In this document: positions 23,947 to 32,814 of the stretch, piece after piece
Layout: each line of letters begins with the position of its first letter
How positions within the stretch are numbered: position 1 is the first letter of the stretch
Assembly: GCF_016786355.1 (NCBI RefSeq)
Contig: NZ_JADWYX010000072.1
Coordinates: 1-45,754, forward strand
DNA: 45,754 nucleotides
Source: Frankia sp. AgB1.9
Lineage (GTDB): Bacteria; Actinomycetota; Actinomycetes; Frankiales; Frankiaceae
Direction: 5' to 3'
Notes under the pieces: generated by a model
Seen by the model: only the letters and a program-made list of their open reading frames with translations
The model's database searches: none
What the model was told of the DNA's origin: nothing
Translations under genes and position numbers: made by a program

Positions 23947-24804
23947 ATGGACCGTCCCGAGCTGGCCGACTTCCTGCGCCGATCGCGCGAGCGGCTGCGC
24001 CCGCACGAGGTCGGGCTGCCGGGCGGACCGCGCCGGCGCACCCCGGGGCTTCGCCGCGAGGAGGTCTCTCAGCTCGCCGGCATCTCCGCCGACTACCTGA
24101 TGCGCCTGGAACAGCGGCGCAGCCCCCAGCCGTCGACGCAGGTGCTCACAGCGCTAGCCCGCGCGCTGCGACTGACCGAGGACGAGCGGGCCCACCTGTA
24201 TGTCCTGGCCGGCCACCGGCCGCCGGCCGGGCGCCTGGCCGGCAACCACGTCCGCCCCGGCCTGCTGTACCTGCTCGACCAGCTGAACGCGACGCCGGCC
24301 CAGATCCTGACCGACCTCGGCGACGTCCTCGCGCAGAACGCCATGGCCTTCGCCCTGTTCGGCGGCCCCTGCTCGGTGCGCCGGCACGACTGCACCCAGG
24401 ACCACAACATCGTGTGGCAGTGGTTCAACGACCCCGCGGTGCGCCACGCCTATCCGGCCGACGAGCAGGACGACCAGGGCCACCGCCTGGTCGCGGACCT
24501 GCGCGCGGCGGTCTCGCGCCGCCGGTACGACGCCGATTCCACCGCGCTCGTCGCCAGGCTCAGCGCGACCAGCGCGGAGTTCGTCGCCCTCTGGCAGCTG
24601 CACGAGGTGGCCGTCCCCCGGCACAGCCGGATGCGGGTGCTCCATCCGACGATCGGGCCGATCGTCCTCGACCGCGAGATCCTGCTGACCCCGAGCGAGG
24701 ACCAGCGCCTTCTCATCTACACCGCCCCGCCCGGCACCGCCGACCTCGACCACCTGGAACTCCTACGGGTCGTCGGCTCCGAGCAGTTCGCTGCGGACGA
24801 GTAG
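23947..24804 (+). CDS. XRE-family regulator with MmyB-like ligand domain
   Basis: The 285-residue protein starts with a Xre helix-turn-helix of the GLPGGPRRRTPGLRREEVSQ subtype, followed by LAGISADYLMRLEQRR. From about residue 100 there is an MmyB-like PAS-related sensor domain: LLDQLNATPAQILTDLGDVL, QNAMAFALFG, and a long C-terminal part ending DQRLLIYTAPPGTAD. In this family the domain binds a small, possibly lipid-like, ligand. It controls the divergent oxidoreductase by context. A paralogue with the same arrangement lies at 32890. Confidence 0.92.
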   Translation: MDRPELADFLRRSRERLRPHEVGLPGGPRRRTPGLRREEVSQLAGISADYLMRLEQRRSPQPSTQVLTALARALRLTEDERAHLYVLAGHRPPAGRLAGNHVRPGLLYLLDQLNATPAQILTDLGDVLAQNAMAFALFGGPCSVRRHDCTQDHNIVWQWFNDPAVRHAYPADEQDDQGHRLVADLRAAVSRRRYDADSTALVARLSATSAEFVALWQLHEVAVPRHSRMRVLHPTIGPIVLDREILLTPSEDQRLLIYTAPPGTADLDHLELLRVVGSEQFAADE

Positions 24805-24997
24805 GCACTGCGCCGGCGGGCCAGAGGCACCTTGACCGCCTGTGTTCCGCCGCAAGCCGGTTCGTTGTCGATCTCGCGGCCCCGCTCGGGTCGTTCTCCG
24901 AGGCAATCTGGTGGTGCGCCTTGCCGGCGACGCCCGCAACGACTGCCGCCGCCGCGTTCGGCAGACCACGACTTCTTCGCGTACCCGCGCAGATCGG

Positions 24998-25579
24998 TCA
25001 ACGGCGCACCCGATAGCGCAGGTGAAGCACCCGGTTGGCCTGAATCACCACGTCGGGATCCTCCAACAGGTGCTGCGCGTGGACCGACCCGAAGTAGCGC
25101 TTGCCGGACCCGAACACGACGGGTACGACGTCCATGCGCACCTCGTCGACCAGGCCCGCGGCAAGCACCTGGCCACCGACGTCGCCAGCGGCGACCTCGA
25201 CCAGGCGGTCACCCGCAAGCTCCTGCGCCTTGGCCACGGCTGCCTCGACGCCGTCGACGAAGTGAAACGGCGCCTCGGGGTCCCAGCCCTCGGGCTGCGG
25301 CCGGTGCGTCACGACGACCACGTGGTCGATCCCGCTCGGAGGCTTCCCGTCCCAGCCGTCCGTCATATCGAAGACGTGGCGGCCGACGACTGTCGCCCCG
25401 ATCTGGTCCCAGTACGGCCGGGTGTAGTCGTAGGACGTCTGCGACACCTTCACGTAGCCGCTCTCGTCCAACGGGACGTCACCGCTGGACAACCAGTCGA
25501 ACAGCGGTCCGGGCTGGTCATTCTCGTCCGCGACGAAGCCGTCCACCGACACCGAGCCGTACATGACCACCTTGCCCAC
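24998..25579 (-). CDS. Dihydrofolate reductase family protein (RibD C-terminal type)
   Basis: The 193-residue NADPH-dependent reductase fold has VVMYGSVSVDGFVADENDQP at the N-terminus, ATVVGRHVFDMTDGWDG in the middle, and the conserved C-terminal strand LVDEVRMDVVPVVFGSGKRY. GTG 25579 is chosen over an upstream ATG because AGGAG lies about 7 bases before it. The clade is widespread in actinobacteria and is usually not the housekeeping folA. Its substrate is unknown. Confidence 0.88.
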   Translation of the reverse strand: MGKVVMYGSVSVDGFVADENDQPGPLFDWLSSGDVPLDESGYVKVSQTSYDYTRPYWDQIGATVVGRHVFDMTDGWDGKPPSGIDHVVVVTHRPQPEGWDPEAPFHFVDGVEAAVAKAQELAGDRLVEVAAGDVGGQVLAAGLVDEVRMDVVPVVFGSGKRYFGSVHAQHLLEDPDVVIQANRVLHLRYRVRR

Positions 25580-25660
25580 GGGCCTCTCCTCTGCTTTGGG
25601 TGCCCCCAAAATTAGCGTGTCGTGAGCTGTCGCACTTGTAAGCCGCCACCGTGTTCGCGA

Positions 25661-26161
25661 TCAACCCCGCCGGCAGACCTCGGGGACAGGCTCGTCATAC
25701 AGGCGGAGCTCTTCGTCGCTCGGAGGCTGAAAAATCGTTGCCCACTGTTCAAAGTGAGCCCGCGTCATCGGTGAGGCGCTCCATTCGCCCGACTCGTTGC
25801 GTCGCCGAGCACGGTCGATCAGAACCTCCAAGGGCGCGTCGAGGTAACGCAACTCGACCGCCACCCCCAGGGCCCGGGCTCCGAGTCGTTTCTCATCCCG
25901 TTCCACTCGTGCCCAGTGACCCCACTCCAGGATGACGCTCTGACCTTGGGCGAGGAGTTCCCGGGTGAGCGTCCACAGTTGCCCTTCGATAAGAACGCGA
26001 AACTGGTCGTCCCACGGGTCGTGACCCAGTTCTGTCGTCCACTGGTCTTTGTCCAGCCTGATCGCGGGAATCCTGGGGGCGAGCCGGCGAGCAAGCGTCG
26101 ACTTGCCTGACGCCGGAAGGCCAGCTATCAGAACAAGCCGGGCGGACGACTTCGGGTTCAT
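25661..26161 (-). CDS. P-loop kinase-like AAA_33 family protein
   Basis: This 166-residue ATP-binding protein has Walker A GLPASGKST near the N-terminus (about residues 14-22). A substrate-side Asp follows in IRLDKDQWTTELG, then ILEWGHWARVERDEKR and an RARRRNESGEWS lid-like Arg segment. The layout is that of small-molecule or nucleotide kinases related to zeta toxin and gluconate kinase. GAGGAA with a spacer of 6 places the start at ATG 26161; an N-terminal extension in the open frame is not supported. The substrate is unknown. Confidence 0.8.
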   Translation of the reverse strand: MNPKSSARLVLIAGLPASGKSTLARRLAPRIPAIRLDKDQWTTELGHDPWDDQFRVLIEGQLWTLTRELLAQGQSVILEWGHWARVERDEKRLGARALGVAVELRYLDAPLEVLIDRARRRNESGEWSASPMTRAHFEQWATIFQPPSDEELRLYDEPVPEVCRRG

Positions 26162-26390
26162 AGCTGTTTCCTCGTTGGGATCGGGGGTCCCGGCAGGAAC
26201 ATATCTCGACGAACAACGACGAGCATGCCGACGTCGTTCGGCGGTAGCGGACGAAGCGCCGATCGAGGTTGGTGGACCAAGGTTGACCATGGAGGCGCGG
26301 TCCCGACGTTCCCGGCCGCGAGCGCTGGGAGGCGTATTAGAGGGCCCGCCATCGTCCACGCAAGCCGAGTCGCGACCCGATCACTGCCGC

Positions 26391-27371
26391 TCAGTCGAAC
26401 AGAGCGCTGACCGATTCGCCGTTGTGGATGCGGCGCATGGCCTCGGCCAGCGCGGGCGCGACGGAGAGAATCTTCAGTTTGGGAATGTGTTCCTCACTCG
26501 GGATGGGAACGGTGTTGGTGCAGACGATCTCGAGGACGTCGGGCTGGTCGCCGATGCGCTTGAGGGCGCCGCTGGCGAACAGTCCGTGGGTGCAGGCGAT
26601 GCGGATCGACCGGACGCCGATGTCGCGGAGCCTGTTCAGGAGCTCGAGGACGGTACTGCCCTTGGCGATCTCGTCGTCGAGAATGATGATGTCGCGGCCG
26701 GCGACATCACCGATGACCGCGCTGATGGCGACCCGGTCGTCGGCGAACCGCTGCTTGGCACCGGCCGCGACCTGAACGCCCAGCCGCCGGGCGAAATGCG
26801 CGGCCTCCTTGGCGTTGCCGAGGTCGGGCGAGACCACGGTGGTGTTCGACAGGTCGTACTGGCGAAAGTGCTGGGCCAGTTCGCGTAGCGCGTGCAGGTG
26901 GTCGACCGGGACGCTGAAGAAGCCGTGCACCTGCGGTGCGTGCAGGGTCATGGCGAGGATCCGGTTGGCCCCGGCGGTGGCCATCAGGTCGGCGACCAGC
27001 CGTCCGCCGATCGAAATCCGCGGTGCGTCCTTCTTGTCCGAGCGCGCGTACGAATAGTGCGGCATCACGACCGTCGTCCGCAACGCCGATGCGCCCTTGG
27101 CCGCGTCCAGCATGAGCAGCAGCTCGACGAGGTTCTCCTGGACGGGCCTTACGAGCGGCTGGATGATGAAGATGTCCCGTTCGCGGCAGTTCGCCTGCAG
27201 CTGAACTTCCAGGCAGTCGTTCGCGAAGCGTTCGATGCGAACCGGCGACAATGGCGTCTCGAGATGGTGGCACACCTCCTCGGCTAGTTGCCGATGCGCG
27301 CTTCCGCTGAAGACGACAATCTCTCGCACAAACCGACCCGACGTTAGTGCGGACGTTACGGACGTCCCCAT
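26391..27371 (-). CDS. Ribose-phosphate diphosphokinase (divergent PRPP synthetase)
   Basis: The 326-residue enzyme family makes PRPP from ribose 5-phosphate and ATP. The N-terminal domain reads REIVVFSGSAHRQLAEEV, with the ATP-binding region DAAKGASALRTTVVMPHYSY followed by ARSDKKDAPRI. The PRPP loop is DDEIAKGST, where housekeeping enzymes have DDxxxTGGT, and the catalytic loop is GAKQRFADDR instead of the usual KRR. It is thus likely a second, diverged paralogue. GTG 27329 (VREIVVF) would give the normal family N-terminus; ATG 27371 adds 14 residues. It stands alone in its operon. Confidence 0.85.
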   Translation of the reverse strand: MGTSVTSALTSGRFVREIVVFSGSAHRQLAEEVCHHLETPLSPVRIERFANDCLEVQLQANCRERDIFIIQPLVRPVQENLVELLLMLDAAKGASALRTTVVMPHYSYARSDKKDAPRISIGGRLVADLMATAGANRILAMTLHAPQVHGFFSVPVDHLHALRELAQHFRQYDLSNTTVVSPDLGNAKEAAHFARRLGVQVAAGAKQRFADDRVAISAVIGDVAGRDIIILDDEIAKGSTVLELLNRLRDIGVRSIRIACTHGLFASGALKRIGDQPDVLEIVCTNTVPIPSEEHIPKLKILSVAPALAEAMRRIHNGESVSALFD

Positions 27372-28338
27372 CCTACAGGCGAAACCTTGTCGCCCGACAA
27401 AGCCAGACCGCGATCACGATGCGGGCTCGCCATACGCGGGTAGCGTGACGCAGGCGGTAGTGGGCGAGGGCCCCGGCCACGTTGTCGGTTAGCAAGCGAG
27501 GTTCATGATCGCCCCCAGGGGCGGCCGGGGCCGCGGGCGTGGCGCTGGATCCCTGCGGCGGCGTTCGTGGTGCCGGTCAGGTGTAGGACCGCGATCGCCG
27601 GGTTACACAGCCTGGCCGTGACCTCGGGTGCGCTGCCGGTCCAAACCTCGCCGACGTCCTCGCCGGAGGTGACGTCGCGGATTCGGCGCGGCCGGTTCTC
27701 CGCCAGCCCGTGCTCGGACGTGCGCGGCGAACAGGGCTGGTCTGATGTGTCGGCAGGCTGGTAACCAGAAAGTCGCCGTCGGTCTCGGCCGGCCGACCGG
27801 TGGGCGGCGGTCCGCGGCGGTTAAGCTGCGCCGCCTGCGTGGCGCGCGGGAGGAGCAGCCCGGCGTGAGCCTCGACGGCCGTCACGGCGCGCCGTTCGAG
27901 ACGGCCGTGGCCGGTGCCGACGACGGCGCAGTTGTGGCCGCCGGATGCAGCCGTCGCCGACCGATCGAGAGCAGGGGCAGGCGGTGACTGCCGCGGCGGG
28001 CCTGACACCTCGGGTTGATCATGAGGGTGCAGGAACCTCCACGGTCTCCGGGGGTCGCGCCCGCACCCACGAAACCCCGGTCATCGTCAGCCCCCGCCAC
28101 CTCACCAGACTTACCGGGGCCCTGAGGCCGGCCCCGGCCGGTTGACACTGCCAACCCAGAGATCTGGCCCGACCTCGCTTTTACAGCCGCAATCTTCTGA
28201 ACAGCACCGGTGCCCGCCAATCCGCAACGATACCCATTGAAATGAACAGCTCGCGAGAATGCGAAGTATTTCAAAGAATGATCATTGATCGACATTTCTG
28301 CCGCTTGCTCTTTTTTCGCATCGAGCTACCATTGACGT
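27372..28338. other. 967-bp region of decayed DNA, no intact gene
   Basis: The only recognisable content is a minus-strand transposase C-terminal remnant (27503-27915). The 300 bp ahead of the DUF222 gene hold no supported gene. From about 28150 the DNA becomes clearly more AT-rich, including the self-complementary AATGATCATT and a run of six T's. This differs from the rest of the window and suggests foreign or promoter DNA. Confidence 0.5.
27503..27915 (-). pseudogene. Transposase C-terminal remnant (ISAs1-like DDE type)
   Basis: Two frames together resemble the C-terminal ~140 residues of ISAs1-type transposases. The first frame reads GRLERRAVTAVEA, then LLLPRATQAAQLNRR and GDFLVTSLPTHQTSP, matching the usual HGRIERR, QAxQxxR and Y-x-VTSL landmarks. 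After a frameshift near 27720 the second frame continues RRIRDVTSGEDVGEVWTGSA, then VTARLCNPAIAVLHLTGTTN. This corresponds to the VRDVTFxEDxSxVRTG and LRNLAI...AGATN landmarks. The stop is at 27503. The N-terminal catalytic part is absent and no terminal inverted repeats were seen. Recognition is from memory of the family. Confidence 0.7.
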
Positions 28339-29469
28339 ATGTTCGATTCGCTCGACGGCCGTGACCCGCCGCCCCATGGGGAATCAGCTTGCCAGCTCCT
28401 CGATCGACCATTCTTTGGCCCGCCGCCACAGACGACGCAGGGCCGACCTGCCACTGGCCGCCCGCCCATCGACGGCGACGTTGCCGACCGTCCATTTGCC
28501 GATACCGCTGTCCTTCCATCGGATAGCCCGCCCGCCGAGGGGCTTCTCGGGAGGCTGTCGTCGGTGGACGCTGTGTTCGACGAGGTGCTGGCTGGGCTGG
28601 TGGGGTGTGACGCGTCGGCGACCTTGGCGCTCGCGGCCAGGCTGGCGCGGCTGACCGCCAGGCTGGAAGGGCTGACGGTCCACACCCACGTTCACCTCGC
28701 CCGCCAACGTCCACCCGACCCCGCTGAAGGGGAGGCAGGCGAGCCGTACTCGACCGTCGCCGCCGACGAGCTGGCCGCGGAGCTGGGACAGTCACCCCGC
28801 ACGATGTCCAGCCGGCTGGCGACCGCCTGGGACATCGCTCATGATCTCCCCGCCGCGCTGGCCGACCTGACCGCGGGCCTGCTCAACCACACCCGGCTCG
28901 CGGCGCTGCACGGGCTCACCATCTGCCTCACGACCGGGCAACGCGCCCTCGTCGAGGCGACGATGCTCGCCGGCAGCAGACTTGCCTCCCCGCCCCAGTG
29001 GCGCCGCAAGATCCACCGGATCATCAGCCGGCTCGACCCACAGGGCGCCGCGAAGCGCCGGCGTCGCGCCCACGCCGAACGCCGGGTCGCCATCGATTCG
29101 CTCGACGACGGCATGGCCTGCCTGACAGCGGTCCTCAGCGCCGAAGACGCCCGAGCGATCTACGATCGAATCAATCAGATCGCCCGTACCGACGCTCGTA
29201 CCGACGGCGATACCCGCTCGATCGACGCACGCCGCGCAGACGTCCTCACCGCTCTGCTCCTGGGTAACCGGCGTGAACATGTCACCGTCGAACTGCAGGT
29301 CGTCGCCGCCGTCGGCACCCTCGCCGGCTTGGACGAGAATCCAACGGAACTCGTCGGATACGGCCCCATTCCCGCGACTGTCGGTCGCGCGCTGGCCGCC
29401 GACGCCCACTGGCGTCGCGCCCTGACCGACCCCGAAACCGGCACCGTCCTCGACCTCGGCCACCCTTGA
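28339..29469 (+). pseudogene. DUF222 protein truncated before its HNH domain
   Basis: The 376-residue frame has a 75-residue variable lead and then a DUF222 domain: VDAVFDEVLAGLVGCDASAT, DELAAELGQSPRTMSSRLAT, LLNHTRLAALHGLT and DDGMACLTAVLSAEDARAIY. It ends at TGTVLDLGHP plus stop. This is exactly where family members continue with LDLGRxxY...RDxxCRxPGC into an HNH nuclease. The HNH part is missing here, but a degenerate HNH-like tail is found 860 bp downstream (30332-30607). The truncated product may still be translated. Members of this family are often REP13E12-like mobile repeats in actinobacteria. Confidence 0.8.
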
Positions 29470-29669
29470 GGAGTGCGTTTCGAGCAGTCGTGCAGGTGAC
29501 GCTCTGTCCGGCGGTGCAGGGACTCAGGTCATGTGGCCGTGTATCGATGCCCGGGCGGCGCTGCGCGGCATGACACCGCGGCTAAGGTGTGGGGCCTGTG
29601 TCAGCCTATCCTTGCCAGAGGATCCGGCCGGCCGGAGGCTTGTACCGAACAGCTAACCTCGAGGGTTCT

Positions 29670-30158
29670 GTGGCCGTGGTCGACGACGGGCAGGGTGAAC
29701 GGCAGCGGACCGTGCGTGGTCTCCGGCTTCCCGCTCGCCTGATCTCGTTGTTAGAGGTCGGCCGATGGTGCGACCCAAGCGAGTCGGCTCTACGCGACCT
29801 CATGCCGTGGTTCAAGGATCCGCTGTCTTTTCTGACCAGCATCGGCTCCATGCGCCGCGAAAATAGGTCGCTCGACTTCCTGACTGACGACGAACGCTCT
29901 TCGTGGATTTTCCGCCAGCTACGCGGAAGTCGACAAGCAGACCTTATTGATCTGCCGTGGCTCGACGTTGAAAAGGCGGTCCTGGTAGCTGTAAATAGGA
30001 ACGCTGGCGACGACGTCGCCCTTGCGCTGGATTATCGAACCGACCCGTCTAATCCGCGAGTCGTCGGCAGCGATTTCTGGACCGATCCCAATCAATGTTC
30101 ATGGCGGATTGTCACTCCTACGCTCTCCGAGTTCGTCGTATCTTTATCCCTCGGATAG
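29670..30158 (+). CDS. SUKH/SMI1-KNR4-like protein
   Basis: This 162-residue protein may be an immunity-type protein of the SUKH superfamily. Supporting segments are the central LDFLTDDERSSWIFRQLRGS, then VALALDYRTDPSNPRVVGSD and the C-terminal WRIVTPTLSEFVVSLSL. That C-terminal pattern is common in SMI1/KNR4 proteins. GTG 29670 follows GAGGG (29661-29665) with a 4-nt spacer; the longer open frame upstream lacks a site. GC content is lower than in neighbouring genes, suggesting transfer. It sits between the two halves of a broken DUF222-HNH gene, and no toxin partner is recognisable. Family assignment is moderate. Confidence 0.6.
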   Translation: MAVVDDGQGERQRTVRGLRLPARLISLLEVGRWCDPSESALRDLMPWFKDPLSFLTSIGSMRRENRSLDFLTDDERSSWIFRQLRGSRQADLIDLPWLDVEKAVLVAVNRNAGDDVALALDYRTDPSNPRVVGSDFWTDPNQCSWRIVTPTLSEFVVSLSLG

Positions 30159-30331
30159 GCACGGGGGCCTCGGCAGTCGCCCTTCAACGCACCAGACCTC
30201 TCGCGAAGGTCAGCAGCGTAGGTCTGCCCGTTCGGACGCGATGGGTGCCAGCGTGGGTTGGCGCGGATGCCCACACGAGTCTGGGCGCTCGACCCTCGAC
30301 GGCGGTGACGCAGACCAGCCAGGTACGGCAT

Positions 30332-30607
30332 CCGAGGGCACCGACGGCAGGCCGCCGCCAGCTGGCCCGGGCCAGCGACTGGGAACGCGCAGGTCACGGT
30401 CGTCTGCACGACGTCACAAATGTGGGGCTTGACCATCGCCGAGACGGTTGGCACCTCGACCAAAACCACCCTGGCGTCTTCACCTGGACGAGCCCGACCG
30501 GTCGCACCTACCGGGTCGACAGCTCCAGCAACGAGGAAGGCGGCCGACCGGCCGACGAGCACATGCGCCCACAGCGAGTTCTGGCCTCGGCTGATGGATC
30601 GTCCTAG
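30332..30607 (+). pseudogene. Degenerate HNH-nuclease tail of a DUF222-type gene
   Basis: The reading frame contains VRHPRAPTAGRRQLARASDW, ERAGHGRLHDVTNVGLDHRR, DGWHLDQNHPGVFTWTSPTG and RTYRVD. The last part is the standard C-terminus of DUF222-HNH proteins (GW-x-l-x-q-x-x-PG-x-f-x-WTSPTGR-x-Y). The catalytic and zinc-binding residues expected upstream (C-R-x-P-G-C, LDH, C-x-x-HH) have been lost. No start codon or ribosome-binding site precedes it in a sensible place. It ends next to the LLM oxidoreductase gene. Confidence 0.7.
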
Positions 30608-31578
30608 GCGATCGCGGCGCGGACTTGCGGGACGATCTCCGTGGCCCAGCTGCTCAGGGATGTGGGGTCCGGCGTCCCGCCGCCCGGCGAGAAGAGCAGA
30701 AAGCCCGCGGCGTCATGTTCCCGCACGGCGCCGGTCAGTTCGTCGACCCACTGGCCGACCGAGCCGCCGACCCAGCGACCGTCGCGGTCACGGGTACTGG
30801 GCAGCGGCCGGTCCGTGATCCGGCCGGGCAGGTTGAAGACGGTACGGATCTGACGCGGGTCCCGGCCCACGGCCGCCGCTGCCTCGTCGATGACCGGGCG
30901 CGAGGTCCGGTACCGCTCGCTGAGCCAGTCCGCCGCGTGGCCGGGAATCCAGCCGTCGGCGACCCGCCCCGTCACGGCGAGGGATCTCGGGCCGACGGAG
31001 CCCGTCCACACGGGGGGTGCGGGGACGGGAGCCGGCGTGATCTGATCGACCCGGTAGTGGCGGCCGTGGTAGGTCACCGGCGGGCCGCCACCCGACAGCA
31101 GTCTGACCAGCACGATCGCCTCCTCGAACGCCACCACGGCGTCCGCCGGTGAGAGCCTCGGAACCCCCAGGTCGGCGATCCGGTCCCACCGGCCGCCGGC
31201 GCCGATGCCGAGGACGAGGCGGCCATCGGAGAGCGCGGACAGCGCGGTCACGGTCCTGGCCAGCAGGGCGGCGGGCCGGGTCGGCAGGTTGGTGACGTTG
31301 GCGAAGCCCGCGAGGCGTTGGGTGCGCCCGAGGATGAAGCCGAGGGAGGCGTAGGCGTCCAGACGCTCGCCGAGGTACGGATGATCCGAGAGCGAGAAGA
31401 GATCGAGACCGTCGCGATCGGCCTGTCGCGCCAGCCTCAGCAACTCGGGCCCGGTATCGAAACCGCTGTGCGCCCCGAAACCGAAGACGACGTCGTCTGA
31501 AGCCACTGTGTTGTCCGAAGCGTCTGTGTCGTCTGAAGCCACGGTCTTGTCTGAAACCACTGTGTCGTCTGAAGCCAC
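30604..31578 (-). CDS. LLM-class (F420-dependent type) oxidoreductase
   Basis: The 324-residue luciferase-like monooxygenase superfamily protein probably uses F420 or FMN. Landmarks are VVFGFGAHSGF, DLFSLSDHPYL, ALSALSDGRLVLGIGAGGRW and PPVWTGSVGPRSLAVTGRVA, then DGWIPG. The first ~28 residues are a hexapeptide-type repeat (ASDDTV, VSDKTV, ASDDTD, ASDNTV) encoded by five 18-bp units. Translation starts at GTG 31578 inside the first unit, preceded by GGAAGGA. The core enzyme begins only after the repeat. It is 46 bp downstream of the FAD oxidoreductase gene and likely in one operon with it. Confidence 0.9.
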   Translation of the reverse strand: MASDDTVVSDKTVASDDTDASDNTVASDDVVFGFGAHSGFDTGPELLRLARQADRDGLDLFSLSDHPYLGERLDAYASLGFILGRTQRLAGFANVTNLPTRPAALLARTVTALSALSDGRLVLGIGAGGRWDRIADLGVPRLSPADAVVAFEEAIVLVRLLSGGGPPVTYHGRHYRVDQITPAPVPAPPVWTGSVGPRSLAVTGRVADGWIPGHAADWLSERYRTSRPVIDEAAAAVGRDPRQIRTVFNLPGRITDRPLPSTRDRDGRWVGGSVGQWVDELTGAVREHDAAGFLLFSPGGGTPDPTSLSSWATEIVPQVRAAIA

Positions 31579-31585
31579 TGTCTTT
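31496..31585. repeat. Five 18-bp tandem repeats at a gene's 5' end
   Basis: Units such as TCTGAAGCCACTGTGTTG follow one another at exact 18-bp spacing: 31496, 31514, 31532, 31550 and 31568. Each has only a few substitutions. Read on the minus strand they encode the N-terminal SDDTVA-like repeats of the LLM oxidoreductase and include its start codon. Whole-unit gain or loss would keep the frame. Confidence 0.92.
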
Positions 31586-31624
31586 CCTTCCGTCCGGCAG
31601 CCGAACCTTGAAAGAAAGGTGCGG

Positions 31625-32722
31625 TTAGGCGGCAGTAGGGCCGAACTGTTCGGTGAAGCGGCCGGTGAACAGGTCGACGCCCTTGTAGTCGGCCACCGTG
31701 GCAGCCGGGACGACCGCCGGGCCCTCGGGCGTGGGCATCTGGCCGACGCCGCCGCGCGGTCCGAGCGGCAGCAGAATGATCGGGTGCGACAACGGCTGAT
31801 AGGTGGCCGTGGGCCGTTCGCCCCGCAGTTGCGCGGTGATGTTCTCCACGACGACCTCCGCGTGGCGCAGGGCGTAGGCGGCCAGCTTGTCCTCGGCGAT
31901 ATCGGTCAGGTCCCCGACCGCATAGACGCGGTCGTGCCCGGTGACATTCAGCGCGTCGGTAACGGAGACCTCGCCCCGCGCGCTGAGCGTGGTCAGCCGG
32001 CCGTCGCCCAGGTAGCCGCTGTTGGGACGCGCGCCGAAGGCCTGGAACCAGATGTCCGCGGCGAGCTCGACGCCTTCGGTCGTGGTCACGACGAAGGGTC
32101 CGGCCCGGCCCGCCTCGGTCGCGGGCAGCGCCGTCAGGCTGGTTCCCAGGCGCAGCTCGATGTCCAGGTCATCGAGCTGGCGGTGGAGGTCCTCGCGCAG
32201 GCCAGGCTCGAAGGTCGGCAACAGCGTCTCGGCGGGGTCGACGATGGTCACCGACTTGTTCGGCCAGACGTCCTTGATCTCGCCGGCAAGCTCCAGGCCG
32301 ACCGGCCCCGCGCCGACGATCAGTACCCGTTCGGCGTCGGCCAGCTCCTTGTGGGTACGGCGCAGGTCCGCCAGACCGTCTTCGGTGCCCTCGGACCTGG
32401 GCTTGGCCGGGTAGGCGTAGCTGGACCCGGTGGCGAGGACCAGGTAGTCCGCGGGTACCCGCCGGCCCGAGGAAAGGGTGACGCCGCCGGGGTCCACCGA
32501 GATCGCCCGGTCGCGAATCACCGTCCCCGCGGTGAGAAGGGTGTTGAAAGGAAAGAAGATGTTGGCGGCCCAGGACGGCTGGGCTAGCGCCCGCAGCGAC
32601 CCGGCCGCGTTGACGAAGGAGTCCCGTGGGTCGATCAGGACGACCTCGGCCTGCGTTTCCAGCGCCTTCGCGACCGCCGCGCCGCCATAGCCGCCGCCGA
32701 CGACCACAACCGTACCGCTCAT
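31625..32722 (-). CDS. FAD-dependent NAD(P)H oxidoreductase (AIF/NDH-2-like)
   Basis: The 365-residue flavoprotein has the FAD-binding N-terminus VVVVGGGYGGAAVAKALE, followed by an acidic strand end (VVLIDPRDSF). ADYLVLATGSSY is the ATG motif. The second dinucleotide site is RVLIVGAGPVGLELAGEIKD (NAD(P)H). The C-terminal FAD motif is RVYAVGDLTDI. It belongs to the group containing AIF/FSP1-like and type II NADH dehydrogenases. It is divergent from the MmyB-type regulator at 32890 and heads the pair with the LLM enzyme. The electron acceptor is unknown, possibly a quinone. Confidence 0.9.
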   Translation of the reverse strand: MSGTVVVVGGGYGGAAVAKALETQAEVVLIDPRDSFVNAAGSLRALAQPSWAANIFFPFNTLLTAGTVIRDRAISVDPGGVTLSSGRRVPADYLVLATGSSYAYPAKPRSEGTEDGLADLRRTHKELADAERVLIVGAGPVGLELAGEIKDVWPNKSVTIVDPAETLLPTFEPGLREDLHRQLDDLDIELRLGTSLTALPATEAGRAGPFVVTTTEGVELAADIWFQAFGARPNSGYLGDGRLTTLSARGEVSVTDALNVTGHDRVYAVGDLTDIAEDKLAAYALRHAEVVVENITAQLRGERPTATYQPLSHPIILLPLGPRGGVGQMPTPEGPAVVPAATVADYKGVDLFTGRFTEQFGPTAA

Positions 32723-32814
32723 GATTCCCAGCTCTCTTTGCCAGAGATTCGGCCTCGACGTCGTCGGGCTCTTTCGGCGACTCTGGCCAGCGGACGGACG
32801 CCCAGGAAGGCCGC

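Noticed and set aside
26155..26175. Match to the M13 reverse primer site (AGGAAACAGCTATGA) at the kinase gene start
   Set aside because: Unlike the adapter at base 1, it lies inside continuous genomic sequence, and the match stops after about 15 bases. The bases form a natural ribosome-binding site and start codon in frame with a real gene, so vector contamination is unlikely.
29533..29742. Short frame VYRCPGGAARHDT resembling an HNH zinc motif after the DUF222 stop
   Set aside because: Only a few residues agree and the better HNH match is at 30332; similarity here could be chance.
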